A stretch of DNA of 64,000 nt from an uncultured Alphaproteobacteria bacterium (GTDB taxonomy: Bacteria; Pseudomonadota; Alphaproteobacteria; Methylaequorales; Methylaequoraceae), in contig CACNAV010000008.1 of assembly GCA_902618535.1 (NCBI GenBank), positions 1-64,000 of the forward strand. The letters are read 5' to 3'. The notes below the pieces were generated by a model that saw only the letters and a list, made by a program, of their open reading frames with translations, did not search any database and had not been told where the DNA came from. Below, piece by piece: positions 56,474 to 64,000 of the stretch. The translations under genes were made by a program, and so were the position numbers. Numbering within the stretch: position 1 is the first letter of the stretch; the number at the start of each line of letters is the position of its first letter.

Positions 56474-56770
56474 CTATGATTTTAATAGACCAAAACGTCT
56501 TAGTATTTTCTTTTCCATTTCCCAAAAATATTTAAATTCACCAAAAATTGTCCCAACAATAATAAGTAGAATTTGATATAAAGGAAAAATAATCAAAATT
56601 CTAATTGACCAGTAAAAAAAGTTTTTTTCTAAATTTTCAGAAAAAAAAAATAAAAGTACATATTTTCCTAGATAAACTGATAGTGAGCCAGTTATAGCAA
56701 AGACTATAAAGATTACAGCCAATCTGGAAAAGCTTTCAACTTTGAAAATTTTTTGGACTTTCTTTATCAT
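56474..56770 (-). CDS. Small membrane protein, DUF6787-like
   Basis: A 98-residue protein with two membrane helices (about 17-37 and 57-77). The pattern RLAVIFIVFAITGSLSVYLGK, then FPLYQILLIIVGTIFGEFKYF and a basic C terminus KKILRRFGLLKS, resembles a family of small conserved membrane proteins that I tentatively equate with DUF6787. Function unknown. It overlaps cyaY by 4 bases and is probably cotranscribed with it. Confidence 0.6.
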   Translation of the reverse strand: MIKKVQKIFKVESFSRLAVIFIVFAITGSLSVYLGKYVLLFFFSENLEKNFFYWSIRILIIFPLYQILLIIVGTIFGEFKYFWEMEKKILRRFGLLKS

Positions 56771-57072
56771 AAAAGGGAAGATAACTCCAAATCTATTTTA
56801 TCTAATAAATTGATAGAATTATCTCTCGTGCTAATCCATTTAAATCCTCTTCCTTCTTCTTTACATTCAAAGTGATGCGCACCACTTATTGGTGAGGACA
56901 TCCATATTTGTTGAGTTGGGTTGTGTATACTTAGAACAAAAGTAGAATTATTGATTTCTATTATTAAATTTTCTCCTTCAAAATCTACATCAAAATCTTG
57001 GGATTTTTTATCAGCCAAGTTAAATATATCATCTAATGTTTTTTTTGCTAAGTTTTGAAAATTATCTATCAC
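56767..57072 (-). CDS. cyaY: Frataxin-like iron donor CyaY
   Basis: Bacterial frataxin involved in iron-sulfur cluster assembly. It has 101 residues. An acidic first helix region with FDVDFEGENLIIEIN is followed by the conserved sheet FVLSIHNPTQQIWMSSPISG and AHHFECKEEGRGFKW. GTG start at 57072. The acidic iron-binding ridge is reduced but present. It is divergent from rpmE. Confidence 0.9.
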   Translation of the reverse strand: MIDNFQNLAKKTLDDIFNLADKKSQDFDVDFEGENLIIEINNSTFVLSIHNPTQQIWMSSPISGAHHFECKEEGRGFKWISTRDNSINLLDKIDLELSSLL

Positions 57073-57094
57073 AGGTTGTTATTAATGTTAAAGC

Positions 57095-57123
57095 TTGCAA
57101 ATTAAATCTAATGAATATATAAA
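57095..57123 (+). promoter_or_regulatory. rpmE promoter
   Basis: TTGCAA (57095-57100), a 17-base spacer and TATAAA (57118-57123) give one of the best sigma-70 matches in the window. The rpmE ATG lies 14 bases after the -10, so the leader would be about 8 bases. Confidence 0.6.
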
Positions 57124-57137
57124 ACGAGTCAAGAATT

Positions 57138-57365
57138 ATGAAAAAAGAAATACATCCAGATTATCACACAATTAAGGTTCAACTAACAGATGGAACTGTT
57201 TTTGAGACCAGATCTACTTATGGTAAAGAAGGCGATGTTCTTAAACTAGACATAGATCCAACTTCCCATCCCGCGTGGACAGGAGAGGCATCTAAAATTC
57301 TTGATTCAGATGGCCAAGTTGCAAAATTTCAAAAAAAATTTCAAAATCTTGGTTTCAAAAAATAA
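57138..57365 (+). CDS. rpmE: 50S ribosomal protein L31
   Basis: Ribosomal protein L31, 75 residues. The N terminus [20 protein letters not shown] and central [20 protein letters not shown] with SHPAWTGE are typical of the alphaproteobacterial type, which lacks the four zinc-binding cysteines (C- form); none occur here. Followed six bases later by a quinone oxidoreductase gene. Confidence 0.96.
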   Translation: MKKEIHPDYHTIKVQLTDGTVFETRSTYGKEGDVLKLDIDPTSHPAWTGEASKILDSDGQVAKFQKKFQNLGFKK

Positions 57366-57371
57366 CCCTTA

Positions 57372-58346
57372 ATGCTAGCTGTAGATTATGATGAACCAGG
57401 GGGACCAGAAGTTCTCAAACTTAAAGAAATCAATATACCAGATATTAGTAAGGACGAAATTCTTATTAAAGTAAAGTCAGCTGGTGTAAACAGACCTGAT
57501 ATTATTCAAAGAGAAGGTAACTACCCAGCACCTCCGGGACATTCAAAAACTCTTGGTTTAGAAGTGTCGGGTATAATTGAAAAAGTTGGAATTAATGTAA
57601 AAAAATTTTTAGTGGGTGACAAGGTTGCCGCATTGGTTAACGGCGGAGGCTATGCAGAATTTTGTAAAGCCAACGAAAGTTTAGTTTTTCATATTCCAAA
57701 AAATATTACGTTTAACGAAGCAGCTTGTATCCCAGAATGTTTTTTTACTGCCTGGTCAAATATAGTAATGAGAGGTGAAATAAAAAAAAATCAAAAAATC
57801 CTTATCCACGGTGGTACAAGTGGTGTAGGAATTGCTTCAATACAAATTGCTAAATTATTTGACTCCTACATTATTACAACTGTAGGTAACAATGAAAAAG
57901 TTTCTTTTTGTAAAAAACTTGGTGTTGATAAAACTATTAACTATAATGAGTCAAATTTTTTTGAAGAAATTAAAAATTCACAAATTTCTAGTGTTGACCT
58001 AGTTCTCGATTTTATTGGTGGGGATTATATAAACAAAAATATAAACCTTCTAAACAATGACGGTAGGTTAGTTAATATCGGTTTCCAAAATGGTTCAAAA
58101 GCTGAAATTAATTTGATGAAAATAATGCTTAAAAGACTTACAATTACCGGTTCTACATTAAGAATTCGAGACAATTCATTCAAGAGTAAAATTTTAAATA
58201 GTCTTATAAAGTTTGTTTTCCCTCAAATAGAAAAAAAAAAAATTAAAATTTTTATTGACTCAATTTACAAATTAGATGATGTTGTTAAAGCTCATAAAAG
58301 ACTCGACGAAGGTAAACATATTGGTAAAATAGTACTTAATATTTAA
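57372..58346 (+). CDS. NAD(P)H:quinone oxidoreductase, MDR family (QOR type)
   Basis: Zinc-independent medium-chain dehydrogenase/reductase, 324 residues. N-terminal GroES-like domain with AGVNRPDIIQREGNYPAPPG and LGLEVSGIIEKVG, then a Rossmann domain with ILIHGGTSGVGIASIQIAKL (NADPH-binding). The sequence opening MLAVDYDEPGGPEVLKLKE is characteristic of the PIG3/QorA-like subgroup. It likely reduces quinones or reactive carbonyls. Same transcript direction as rpmE and trcR. Confidence 0.9.
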   Translation: MLAVDYDEPGGPEVLKLKEINIPDISKDEILIKVKSAGVNRPDIIQREGNYPAPPGHSKTLGLEVSGIIEKVGINVKKFLVGDKVAALVNGGGYAEFCKANESLVFHIPKNITFNEAACIPECFFTAWSNIVMRGEIKKNQKILIHGGTSGVGIASIQIAKLFDSYIITTVGNNEKVSFCKKLGVDKTINYNESNFFEEIKNSQISSVDLVLDFIGGDYINKNINLLNNDGRLVNIGFQNGSKAEINLMKIMLKRLTITGSTLRIRDNSFKSKILNSLIKFVFPQIEKKKIKIFIDSIYKLDDVVKAHKRLDEGKHIGKIVLNI

Positions 58347-58355
58347 GGAAAAATT

Positions 58356-58883
58356 ATGAGAAAACCCCTAATGCCTAAAGCCACAGCAAGCTGGCTTGTT
58401 GAAAATACAACGTTGTCTTTCAATCAAATATCAAATTTTGTTGGGTTGCACTTGCTTGAGGTTCAAGCAATAGCAGACGGAGAAGTTTCTAGTGGTATGC
58501 TTCCAAGAAATCCAATTGAAAATGGAGAGCTTACAAAAGATGAAATTGTTAGATGTGAAAATAATCAAAATCTCTATTTAAAAATTAAAACTTCAGAAAT
58601 ACCGCTTCCTCAGTCAAAAACCAAAGGTGCTAGGTACACACCTCTCTCGAAAAGAGCAGATAAGCCGAATGGAATATACTGGCTAGTAAAGAACTTTCCA
58701 GACCTTCCTGACTCAAAAATATGCAGAATAATTGGGACTACCAAGAAAACTGTTCAGTCTATAAAAGATAGATCCTACTGGAATATTCAAAACCTAAGAG
58801 CACAAAATCCGTCAGAACTAGGGCTTTGTTCCAGAGAGGAATTAGAATTAATCATTACGAAGCACAGAGAAAAACAAACCTAA
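58356..58883 (+). CDS. DUF1013 cell-cycle transcriptional regulator (TrcR-like)
   Basis: A 175-residue DNA-binding protein of the alphaproteobacterial DUF1013/TrcR family. The opening RKPLMPKATASWLVENTTLS and FVGLHLLEVQAIADGEV match the family. A second segment YTPLSKRADKPNGIYWLVKNFP and a predicted helix-turn-helix (DSKICRIIGTTKKTVQSIKD) follow. In Caulobacter, TrcR binds promoters and RNA polymerase. The 3' end is one base from the convergent DUF465 gene. Confidence 0.9.
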   Translation: MRKPLMPKATASWLVENTTLSFNQISNFVGLHLLEVQAIADGEVSSGMLPRNPIENGELTKDEIVRCENNQNLYLKIKTSEIPLPQSKTKGARYTPLSKRADKPNGIYWLVKNFPDLPDSKICRIIGTTKKTVQSIKDRSYWNIQNLRAQNPSELGLCSREELELIITKHREKQT

Positions 58884-58884
58884 A

Positions 58885-59061
58885 TTATTTGTTTAACATC
58901 TGAATTTGATCTCGTATTTTTAATTTTCTCTTTTTAATATCTGTAATGACTAAATCATCAACACTAATACTTTTATTAACTTGATTAAGAATACTTTCAA
59001 AATGTTGGTGTTTAGACATCAAAGAATCAATTTTTTTTTGCCTTGAAGCAAGTCTACTCAT
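58885..59061 (-). CDS. DUF465 family protein (YdcH-like)
   Basis: A 58-residue coiled-coil protein from ATG 59061 to TAA 58885. The family pattern is clear: a first helix LASRQKKIDSLMSKHQHFES, a turn, then DDLVITDIKKRKLKIRDQIQML. DUF465 proteins are small cytoplasmic helical hairpins of unknown function, common in proteobacteria. It lies divergent from purE with 54 bases between start codons and is convergent with trcR. Confidence 0.87.
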   Translation of the reverse strand: MSRLASRQKKIDSLMSKHQHFESILNQVNKSISVDDLVITDIKKRKLKIRDQIQMLNK

Positions 59062-59115
59062 AATATTATGCTATAATGTTTTAAAAATTTAATCTACTAT
59101 TTTTTTTGAATAATT

Positions 59116-59610
59116 ATGAAAAAAAAAAAACTTGTTTCTATTGTTATGGGTAGTCAATCAGACTGGAAGACGCTCATAAATTGCGAAATAATTTTTAAAG
59201 ACCTTAAAGTTGGTTATGAAAAAAAAATTATCTCTGCACACAGAACACCTGATAGATTATATGAATTTGCAAAGAATTTAAAAACATCAAATATAGAAAT
59301 TGTGATAGCAGGAGCCGGTGGTGCTGCTCACTTACCAGGAATGATTGCTTCTTTGACTCACCTACCCGTTCTGGGAGTTCCAGTTGAATCAAAGACACTT
59401 AAAGGTCTTGATAGTTTATTATCTATAGTTCAAATGCCTGCAGGAATTCCTGTTCCAACCCTAGCAATTGGTAAAGCTGGCGCTATAAACTCTGCTCTAG
59501 CTGCAGCCTCTATACTAGGAAATAAATATCCAGATATTAGAAAAAAACTAATATTATTCAGATCCAAACAAACTAAATCTATAAAAAAAAAACCTTTCAA
59601 TGAAAAATAA
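59116..59610 (+). CDS. purE: N5-carboxyaminoimidazole ribonucleotide mutase PurE
   Basis: Converts N5-CAIR to CAIR in purine synthesis. It has 164 residues. Class I motifs are present: [39 protein letters not shown] and [18 protein letters not shown] with the catalytic His in AHRTP. It overlaps purK by 11 bases, the standard purEK pair. Confidence 0.96.
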   Translation: MKKKKLVSIVMGSQSDWKTLINCEIIFKDLKVGYEKKIISAHRTPDRLYEFAKNLKTSNIEIVIAGAGGAAHLPGMIASLTHLPVLGVPVESKTLKGLDSLLSIVQMPAGIPVPTLAIGKAGAINSALAAASILGNKYPDIRKKLILFRSKQTKSIKKKPFNEK

Positions 59611-60637
59611 ACTTGGTATCTTGGGTGGTGGTCAACTTGGTATGTTCATTTGTCAGGCTGCAAAAAAACATAATATAAAAACAACTATTTTCTCAAATAG
59701 TCAAAAATTTAGTGCCAGAGGGTTTTGTGATAATTTTTTAATTGGTAGTTTTTCTGATACGATACTAGTCGAAAAGTTTATAAATTCTTCAGATTTTTTT
59801 ACTATAGAAACTGAAAACATTCCCCTTCAAGTTCTAAAATTAATAGAAAAAAAAAAGAAAATATTCCCATCCTCAAATATTGTAGAAATTACACAAAATA
59901 GACTTAAAGAAAAAAAATTTTTAAATTCAATCAGTGGAATTAAAACAGCTAAGTACAAAGAAATAAATAGTTTCAATGATCTTGAAAAGTTTTACAAATT
60001 ATTTGGTAAAACTGGAATATTAAAATCATGCGAGATGGGTTATGATGGAAAAGGTCAACATCATATTAATAATAAAAATATACAAAATTTTAAAAATTAT
60101 AAATTTGATGGTTACGTCTTAGAGGAAGTTTTAGATTTCAAAAAAGAAATTTCGGTTTTAGTTTGTTGCTCAAATAAAAATATCATTTTTTACCCTCCAG
60201 TTGAAAATATACATAAAAACGCGATCTTAAGGCAGACCATTCATCCTGCGAGAATTAGTAATGAGATTAAAAATAAAGCAGTTATGTTGGCAACAAAAAT
60301 AGCATCAGAACTCAAATTACAAGGAATTTTAGCAATCGAAATGTTTTTAATGAAGAATAATGAATTGCTTATTAACGAATTAGCGCCTAGACCACATAAT
60401 TCTGGTCATTGGTCTTTAGATTTCTGCAAATATAATCAATTTGAAAACCTAATTTTCTCTATTTTTAAAAAAAAATTAATGAATCCTGAACCAATAAACA
60501 AGTGTAAAATGATTAATGTAATTGGTAAGGATTATGAAAAAAAAAAGATTTTTTCGAGAAAATATAAATTTTACGATTACTTCAAAGACGAAATCAAGGA
60601 ACTAAGAAAAATGGGACATTATACAGTGAAGAGTTAG
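59600..60637 (+). CDS. purK: N5-carboxyaminoimidazole ribonucleotide synthase PurK
   Basis: ATP-grasp enzyme that carboxylates AIR with bicarbonate. It has 345 residues. The N terminus [22 protein letters not shown]-grasp segments [17 protein letters not shown] and [17 protein letters not shown], and [15 protein letters not shown] are signatures of PurK. The 3' end overlaps the convergent COQ9 gene by 4 bases. Together with purE and purA it covers parts of the purine pathway. Confidence 0.95.
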   Translation: MKNKLGILGGGQLGMFICQAAKKHNIKTTIFSNSQKFSARGFCDNFLIGSFSDTILVEKFINSSDFFTIETENIPLQVLKLIEKKKKIFPSSNIVEITQNRLKEKKFLNSISGIKTAKYKEINSFNDLEKFYKLFGKTGILKSCEMGYDGKGQHHINNKNIQNFKNYKFDGYVLEEVLDFKKEISVLVCCSNKNIIFYPPVENIHKNAILRQTIHPARISNEIKNKAVMLATKIASELKLQGILAIEMFLMKNNELLINELAPRPHNSGHWSLDFCKYNQFENLIFSIFKKKLMNPEPINKCKMINVIGKDYEKKKIFSRKYKFYDYFKDEIKELRKMGHYTVKS

Positions 60638-61233
60638 TTTTTTTTTTTAAATTTTTGCTTTAATTTTCCAAAACCAAGAACAAGTTCTATTTGCTTTTCT
60701 AAAAACTTTTTTGTATTTTGAAAATTTTCCGATCTATCATATATAAAAAATGAAAATGTAAGTGCATAAATTTTCATTAATAAAAATCTTTTTGTATAAT
60801 AATTATAATCTGTTGACTTATCTCCTGACAAAAACCAAATTTCGTCTGCTATCTGAAATAATGTTTTACTTGTATTCAGGAATACAAAGGGTTTTAGTGT
60901 TTCTTTAAAAAACTTGTGTTTATCTAAAATTTCATTAAAGATCTCTAATCTTCTCAATACGAAAAAAATAACTTTTTCATGAGTTCTAAAAGTTTTAAAA
61001 TTTTTAGGAGTTTTTTGACTCCTTAGCCTTTCGTTAATTATTTGATTTACCTCTATCATGAGAGACTTGAAACCATTCGGAAGAATTTCGTTTCTTACCT
61101 CTTGAATTTTATCCTTACTAATTTTCATTTGAGACAATGTGGTTATTATAGTTTCATCGACATCAGATGAACCTGAAAAGTTTTCAAGAAATTTAATAAG
61201 AAATTTTTTTTTATCTATATTATTTTTTTTCAT
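60634..61233 (-). CDS. COQ9 family ubiquinone biosynthesis protein
   Basis: TetR-like helical lipid-binding protein that assists ubiquinone biosynthesis. From the ATG at 61233 it has 199 residues. The COQ9 C-terminal signature is clear: IADEIWFLSGDKSTDYNYYTKR followed by IYDRSENFQNTKKFLEKQI (the first split as DEIWFLSGD and STDYNYYTKR). The open frame extends 17 codons upstream to 61284, but these residues are unlike the family. COQ9 is found mainly in alphaproteobacteria and mitochondria, supporting the taxonomic assignment. It is divergent from rpsU. Confidence 0.88.
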   Translation of the reverse strand: MKKNNIDKKKFLIKFLENFSGSSDVDETIITTLSQMKISKDKIQEVRNEILPNGFKSLMIEVNQIINERLRSQKTPKNFKTFRTHEKVIFFVLRRLEIFNEILDKHKFFKETLKPFVFLNTSKTLFQIADEIWFLSGDKSTDYNYYTKRFLLMKIYALTFSFFIYDRSENFQNTKKFLEKQIELVLGFGKLKQKFKKKN

Positions 61234-61246
61234 TTTAAAAAAAAAG

Positions 61247-61294
61247 TTTACATTACAATTATATCTTATATAAATAAATTTCAATAAAAAGGAG
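61247..61294 (+). promoter_or_regulatory. rpsU promoter and perfect Shine-Dalgarno
   Basis: TTTACA (61247-61252), a 16-base spacer and TATAAA (61269-61274) form a good sigma-70 promoter. AAGGAG at 61289-61294 is a perfect anti-16S match, seven bases before the ATT codon at 61302. This fixes the rpsU start, since no ATG, GTG or TTG exists in frame between the upstream stop and the conserved protein. Confidence 0.65.
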
Positions 61295-61301
61295 ATTCAA
61301 A

Positions 61302-61508
61302 ATTATTAGAGTACAAGTTAGAGATAATAATTTAGAAAAGGCCATACGAGCTATGAAAAAAAAGCTCCAGAGAGAAGGCATTTTTAAAGAAATGAAGCAA
61401 AGAAGAGCCTACGAGAAACCGTCTGAAAAAAAAGCCCGTCTAATCAATGATTCTACAAGAAGATTTAAGAAAATGTTAAGAAAACGAATCGAAATTCAAG
61501 GTTACTGA
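61302..61508 (+). CDS. rpsU: 30S ribosomal protein S21, apparent ATT start
   Basis: S21 of the small ribosomal subunit, 68 residues including the start. The sequence VQVRDNNLEKAIRAMKKKLQ, then REGIFKEMKQRRAYEKPSEKKAR, is unmistakable S21, with a basic C terminus. In frame the N terminus reads ATT ATT AGA GTA CAA GTT, preceded by AAA, TTC, AGA, AGG and so on to a TAA; no usual start codon occurs. The perfect AAGGAG sits seven bases before the first ATT, so initiation at ATT (as in infC of E. coli) fits best. A sequencing error ATG to ATT is the alternative. Confidence 0.9.
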   Translation: MIRVQVRDNNLEKAIRAMKKKLQREGIFKEMKQRRAYEKPSEKKARLINDSTRRFKKMLRKRIEIQGY

Positions 61509-61523
61509 ATACTTAGGACATTC

Positions 61524-62915
61524 TTAGTTTAGACTCTTTACAATATTCTCTACCATTTTTTTTGCGTCAGAAAAAAGCATCATTGTGTTATCCCTAAAAA
61601 ATAGCTCATTATCCACTCCAGCGTAACCAGAAGCCATAGATCTTTTAATAAATAATACGGTTCCCGCATTCTCGACATCTAAGATTGGCATGCCAAAAAT
61701 TGGGCTTGCTTTGTCTGTTTTAGCTGCTGGGTTGGTAATATCATTTGCTCCTATCACAAAAGCAGCATCAGCATTAGAAAACTCGCTATTAATTTCATCA
61801 AGCTCAAAGACTTCATCATAAGGTACGTTAGCTTCCGCAAGTAGAACATTCATATGCCCAGGCATTCTTCCAGCTACAGGGTGGATAGCATATTTGATTG
61901 TGACCCCATTTTTCTTTAAAATATCACACATTTCTCTAAGAGCGTGTTGAGCTTGAGCGACAGCCATTCCATATCCAGGAACAATGATTACACTGTTAGC
62001 GTTAGACATTATAAAAGCTGCATCTTCTGGACTTCCTGTCTTGACAGTCTTACCTTCGTTCTTATTAACACTTGAACCCTCTTCTACACCAAATCCTCCA
62101 AGTATTACACTAATAAAAGACCTGTTCATTCCCTTACACATAATGTAACTAAGTATTGCGCCAGAAGCACCCACTAGAGAACCTACAATAATTAGTAGAT
62201 GGTTAGAGAGGGTAAAACCAATTCCAGCTGCTGCCCAACCTGAATAAGAATTAAGCATTGATACAACAACAGGCATATCTGCTCCACCGATTGGAATTAT
62301 TAATAAAATACCAAGTAAGAGTGATAAACCAACAATCGTCCAAAAAATGTCTATTGAAGAATTAATCGTAAAAAAGACGGTTAAAGCAACCAATGTGACA
62401 AAAATTGCTAAGTTTAAAAAATGCTGACCAAAAAAAGTTGTAGGCGCACCACTAACTAAGCCCTGTAGCTTAAGAAAAGCTATTATTGAACCAGTAAAAG
62501 TAATAGCCCCAATAGCAACCCCTATTGACATTTCGACTAAACTAGAAGGAAAAATTTCATTATATTCATTAACTATTCCATAACTTCCTGGCGAATAAAA
62601 TGCACTTGTAGCTACAAATACAGCGGCTAGTCCAACCAATGAATGAAAAGCTGCAACTAATTGAGGTAGTGCTGTCATCTCAATTTTAAGAGCGATATAG
62701 GTGCCAATACCCCCCCCAATTAGTATTCCTAAAATAATCATTTCGTAAGATAATACATTAGGGTTAAAAGCGGTCGTAATGATGGCTATAACCATTCCAA
62801 TTATTCCCATCATATTTCCGTTTCTAGCTGACTCAGGGTGAGATAATCCCTTTAGGGCTAATATAAAAAAGATAGCCGAAATAAGGTAGCTAATTGCGGT
62901 TAAGTTTTCACTCAT
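61524..62915 (-). CDS. pntB: NAD(P) transhydrogenase subunit beta PntB
   Basis: Membrane and NADP-binding subunit of the proton-translocating transhydrogenase that makes NADPH from NADH using the proton gradient. It has 463 residues: about eight to nine membrane helices (residues 1-270) and a C-terminal domain III with VIIVPGYGMAVAQAQHALRE, HPVAGRMPGHMNVLLAEA and GANDITNPAAKTD, all typical. It overlaps pntA2 by 4 bases. It would be a natural consumer of the light-driven gradient from proteorhodopsin. Confidence 0.97.
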   Translation of the reverse strand: MSENLTAISYLISAIFFILALKGLSHPESARNGNMMGIIGMVIAIITTAFNPNVLSYEMIILGILIGGGIGTYIALKIEMTALPQLVAAFHSLVGLAAVFVATSAFYSPGSYGIVNEYNEIFPSSLVEMSIGVAIGAITFTGSIIAFLKLQGLVSGAPTTFFGQHFLNLAIFVTLVALTVFFTINSSIDIFWTIVGLSLLLGILLIIPIGGADMPVVVSMLNSYSGWAAAGIGFTLSNHLLIIVGSLVGASGAILSYIMCKGMNRSFISVILGGFGVEEGSSVNKNEGKTVKTGSPEDAAFIMSNANSVIIVPGYGMAVAQAQHALREMCDILKKNGVTIKYAIHPVAGRMPGHMNVLLAEANVPYDEVFELDEINSEFSNADAAFVIGANDITNPAAKTDKASPIFGMPILDVENAGTVLFIKRSMASGYAGVDNELFFRDNTMMLFSDAKKMVENIVKSLN

Positions 62916-63220
62916 TTTATTTCTTTCTTTTTATCTTTTTTTTTAAACATTGATAACATTCTATGAGAAACAACAAATCCTCCGAATATATTTATAGAGG
63001 CCAAAATAATAGCTAAAAATCCCATTAACGACGAAAAGTTTATTTCCTCAGGACCAGCTGCAATTAAGGCTCCCACAATTATGACACTTGAAATGGCATT
63101 TGTTACAGCCATTAATGGGGAATGGAGAGCTGATGTAACACCCCATATGACGTAGTATCCAATTATGCACGCTAGCACAAAAATCATTAATAAATTTATA
63201 AACGGATCAATATTTTCCAT
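62912..63220 (-). CDS. NAD(P) transhydrogenase alpha subunit, membrane part (PntA2)
   Basis: Small membrane subunit (102 residues) carrying the three helices that form the C terminus of PntA in enteric bacteria. NLLMIFVLACIIGYYVIWGVTS and TSALHSPLMAVTNAISSVIIVGAL (split: ALHSPLMAVTNAIS) are conserved. A separate gene for this part is normal in Alphaproteobacteria. It lies 13 bases after pntA1 and overlaps pntB. Confidence 0.95.
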   Translation of the reverse strand: MENIDPFINLLMIFVLACIIGYYVIWGVTSALHSPLMAVTNAISSVIIVGALIAAGPEEINFSSLMGFLAIILASINIFGGFVVSHRMLSMFKKKDKKKEIK

Positions 63221-63233
63221 AGGATATCTTCTT

Positions 63234-64000
63234 TCATTTTTTTAAATTTCGAATAACACAAGTGTCTTTTACAACTTCGTCATCCCAGTTGAAATCAGCA
63301 AACTTACCGGATTCGCATGAGTTCATTAAAAAGTTAATTACATTTTTTGCAAATAGTCTAGAAGAATCTTGCGAAACTGATGCGGGAAGGTTTTGGGGAC
63401 CGACAATTTTTTTTGATTTAAAATTAACTGTTTCTCCATGTTTTGTTAGTTCACAATTTCCACCAAATTCAGAAGCCAAGTCAATAATCACACTTCCAAC
63501 CTTCATTGATTCAACCATCTTTTTTGTAATTAATTTAGGTGCAGGTTTACCTGGAATTAAAGCTGTTGTAATAACAATATCTGTTTTTGCAATACTATCC
63601 TCGAGCAATTTTGCTTGTTTTTTTTTGTAGCTTGCTGACATTTCTTTTGCGTATCCAGCTGAAGTCTCTCCAGAATCACCCTTTTCTTCAACTTGAACAA
63701 ATTTTGCACCTAAACTCTCAACTTGTTCTTTAGTTGAAGCTCTTACATCAAAAGAAGAAACAACAGCACCTAATCTTTTTGCAGTTGCAATTGCTTGAAG
63801 ACCAGCCACTCCTGCACCAATAACTAAAACCTTTGCTGGTGCAACTGTTCCTGCAGAGGTCATCATAAGAGGAAATGCTTTATTAAATAGGCTAGCTGCA
63901 TCAATTACTGCCTTATATCCAGATAAGTTACTTTGGGATGACAAAACATCCATGCTTTGTGCTCTCGAAATTCTTGGCATTTTCTCTAGAGCAAAAACAT
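63234..64000 (-). CDS. pntA: NAD(P) transhydrogenase alpha subunit part 1 (PntA1), 5' truncated by window
   Basis: Soluble NAD(H)-binding domain I of the transhydrogenase. The window shows only about 255 residues of an expected 370-380; the frame continues past position 64000 (residues VFALEKMPRISRAQ span the edge and match the family), so the ATG at 63980 is internal. Visible motifs: MPRISRAQSMDVLSSQSNLS, the NAD site VLVIGAGVAGLQAIATAKRLG, and TTALIPGKPAPKLIT. First of the pntA1-pntA2-pntB operon. Confidence 0.96.
   Translation of the reverse strand, partial: VFALEKMPRISRAQSMDVLSSQSNLSGYKAVIDAASLFNKAFPLMMTSAGTVAPAKVLVIGAGVAGLQAIATAKRLGAVVSSFDVRASTKEQVESLGAKFVQVEEKGDSGETSAGYAKEMSASYKKKQAKLLEDSIAKTDIVITTALIPGKPAPKLITKKMVESMKVGSVIIDLASEFGGNCELTKHGETVNFKSKKIVGPQNLPASVSQDSSRLFAKNVINFLMNSCESGKFADFNWDDEVVKDTCVIRNLKK

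Overview
The window is a gene-dense, AT-rich chromosomal segment (roughly 30% G+C by eye) with about 80 protein genes, no rRNA or tRNA that I could see, and no intergenic gap above about 180 bases. The gene neighbourhoods rluD-rpoH-purA, ruvCAB-ybgC-tolQRAB-pal-cpoB-tilS-ftsH-folP-glmM, DUF1013 (TrcR), DUF3126 and COQ9 are typical of Alphaproteobacteria. A blue-tuned proteorhodopsin with its own retinal pathway, heavy gene overlap and low G+C point to a streamlined marine surface bacterium. The presence of thiC argues against typical SAR11 (Pelagibacter). A HIMB59/AEGEAN-169-like or related lineage is possible, but I cannot place it by sequence alone.

Layout. 1-3245: aroC, then a leftward block of tlyA, ispA, xseB and a TusA-like protein. 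3277-7919: a NitT/TauT-type ABC importer followed without a break by ExbB, two ExbD and a TonB-like protein. 8062-10532: a strongly initiated porin-like outer membrane protein, an intrinsic terminator and a Tyr/Pro-rich lipoprotein. 12269-19780: a phototrophy island with proteorhodopsin, a strong terminator, crtE-crtI-crtB-crtY-blh, a convergent 2OG-Fe(II) oxygenase and a short LOV photoreceptor. 20518-27786: rluD, rpoH, purA, hisZ, serC and a SLC13-type transporter. 27864-36062: thiC, thiD, glmM, folP, ftsH, tilS. 36064-41572: cpoB-pal-(lipoprotein)-tolB-tolA-tolR-tolQ-ybgC. 41576-46178: ruvB-ruvA-ruvC-yebC-ymdB-fau-zapA. 46248-53799: gap, an unknown gene, thiE, efp, suhB, a long coiled-coil protein and a MotA/MotB-like motor pair. 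53818-56385: a glycosyltransferase-carbamoyltransferase fusion. 56474-64000: a membrane protein, cyaY, rpmE, a quinone oxidoreductase, trcR, DUF465, purE-purK, COQ9, rpsU and pntB-pntA2-pntA1 (the last cut by the window edge).

How it fits together. Proteorhodopsin would use light to add to the proton gradient. Three separate proton-channel motors in this window (ExbBD-TonB, TolQRA and a ZorAB/MotAB-like pair) and the proton-driven transhydrogenase PntAB would draw on that gradient. IspA and CrtE supply prenyl diphosphates, and the Crt/Blh enzymes take these to retinal.

Most striking points: (1) rpsU has no ATG, GTG or TTG start and appears to start at ATT behind a perfect AAGGAG; (2) tolA and the coiled-coil gene upstream of the MotAB-like pair each carry one in-frame stop inside otherwise continuous coding sequence; (3) a perfect palindrome overlaps the putative -10 of proteorhodopsin, and a hairpin terminator ends 4 bases before the crtE ATG; (4) a stand-alone LOV sensor and an unassigned 2OG oxygenase sit beside the retinal genes; (5) an isolated glycosyltransferase-carbamoyltransferase fusion.
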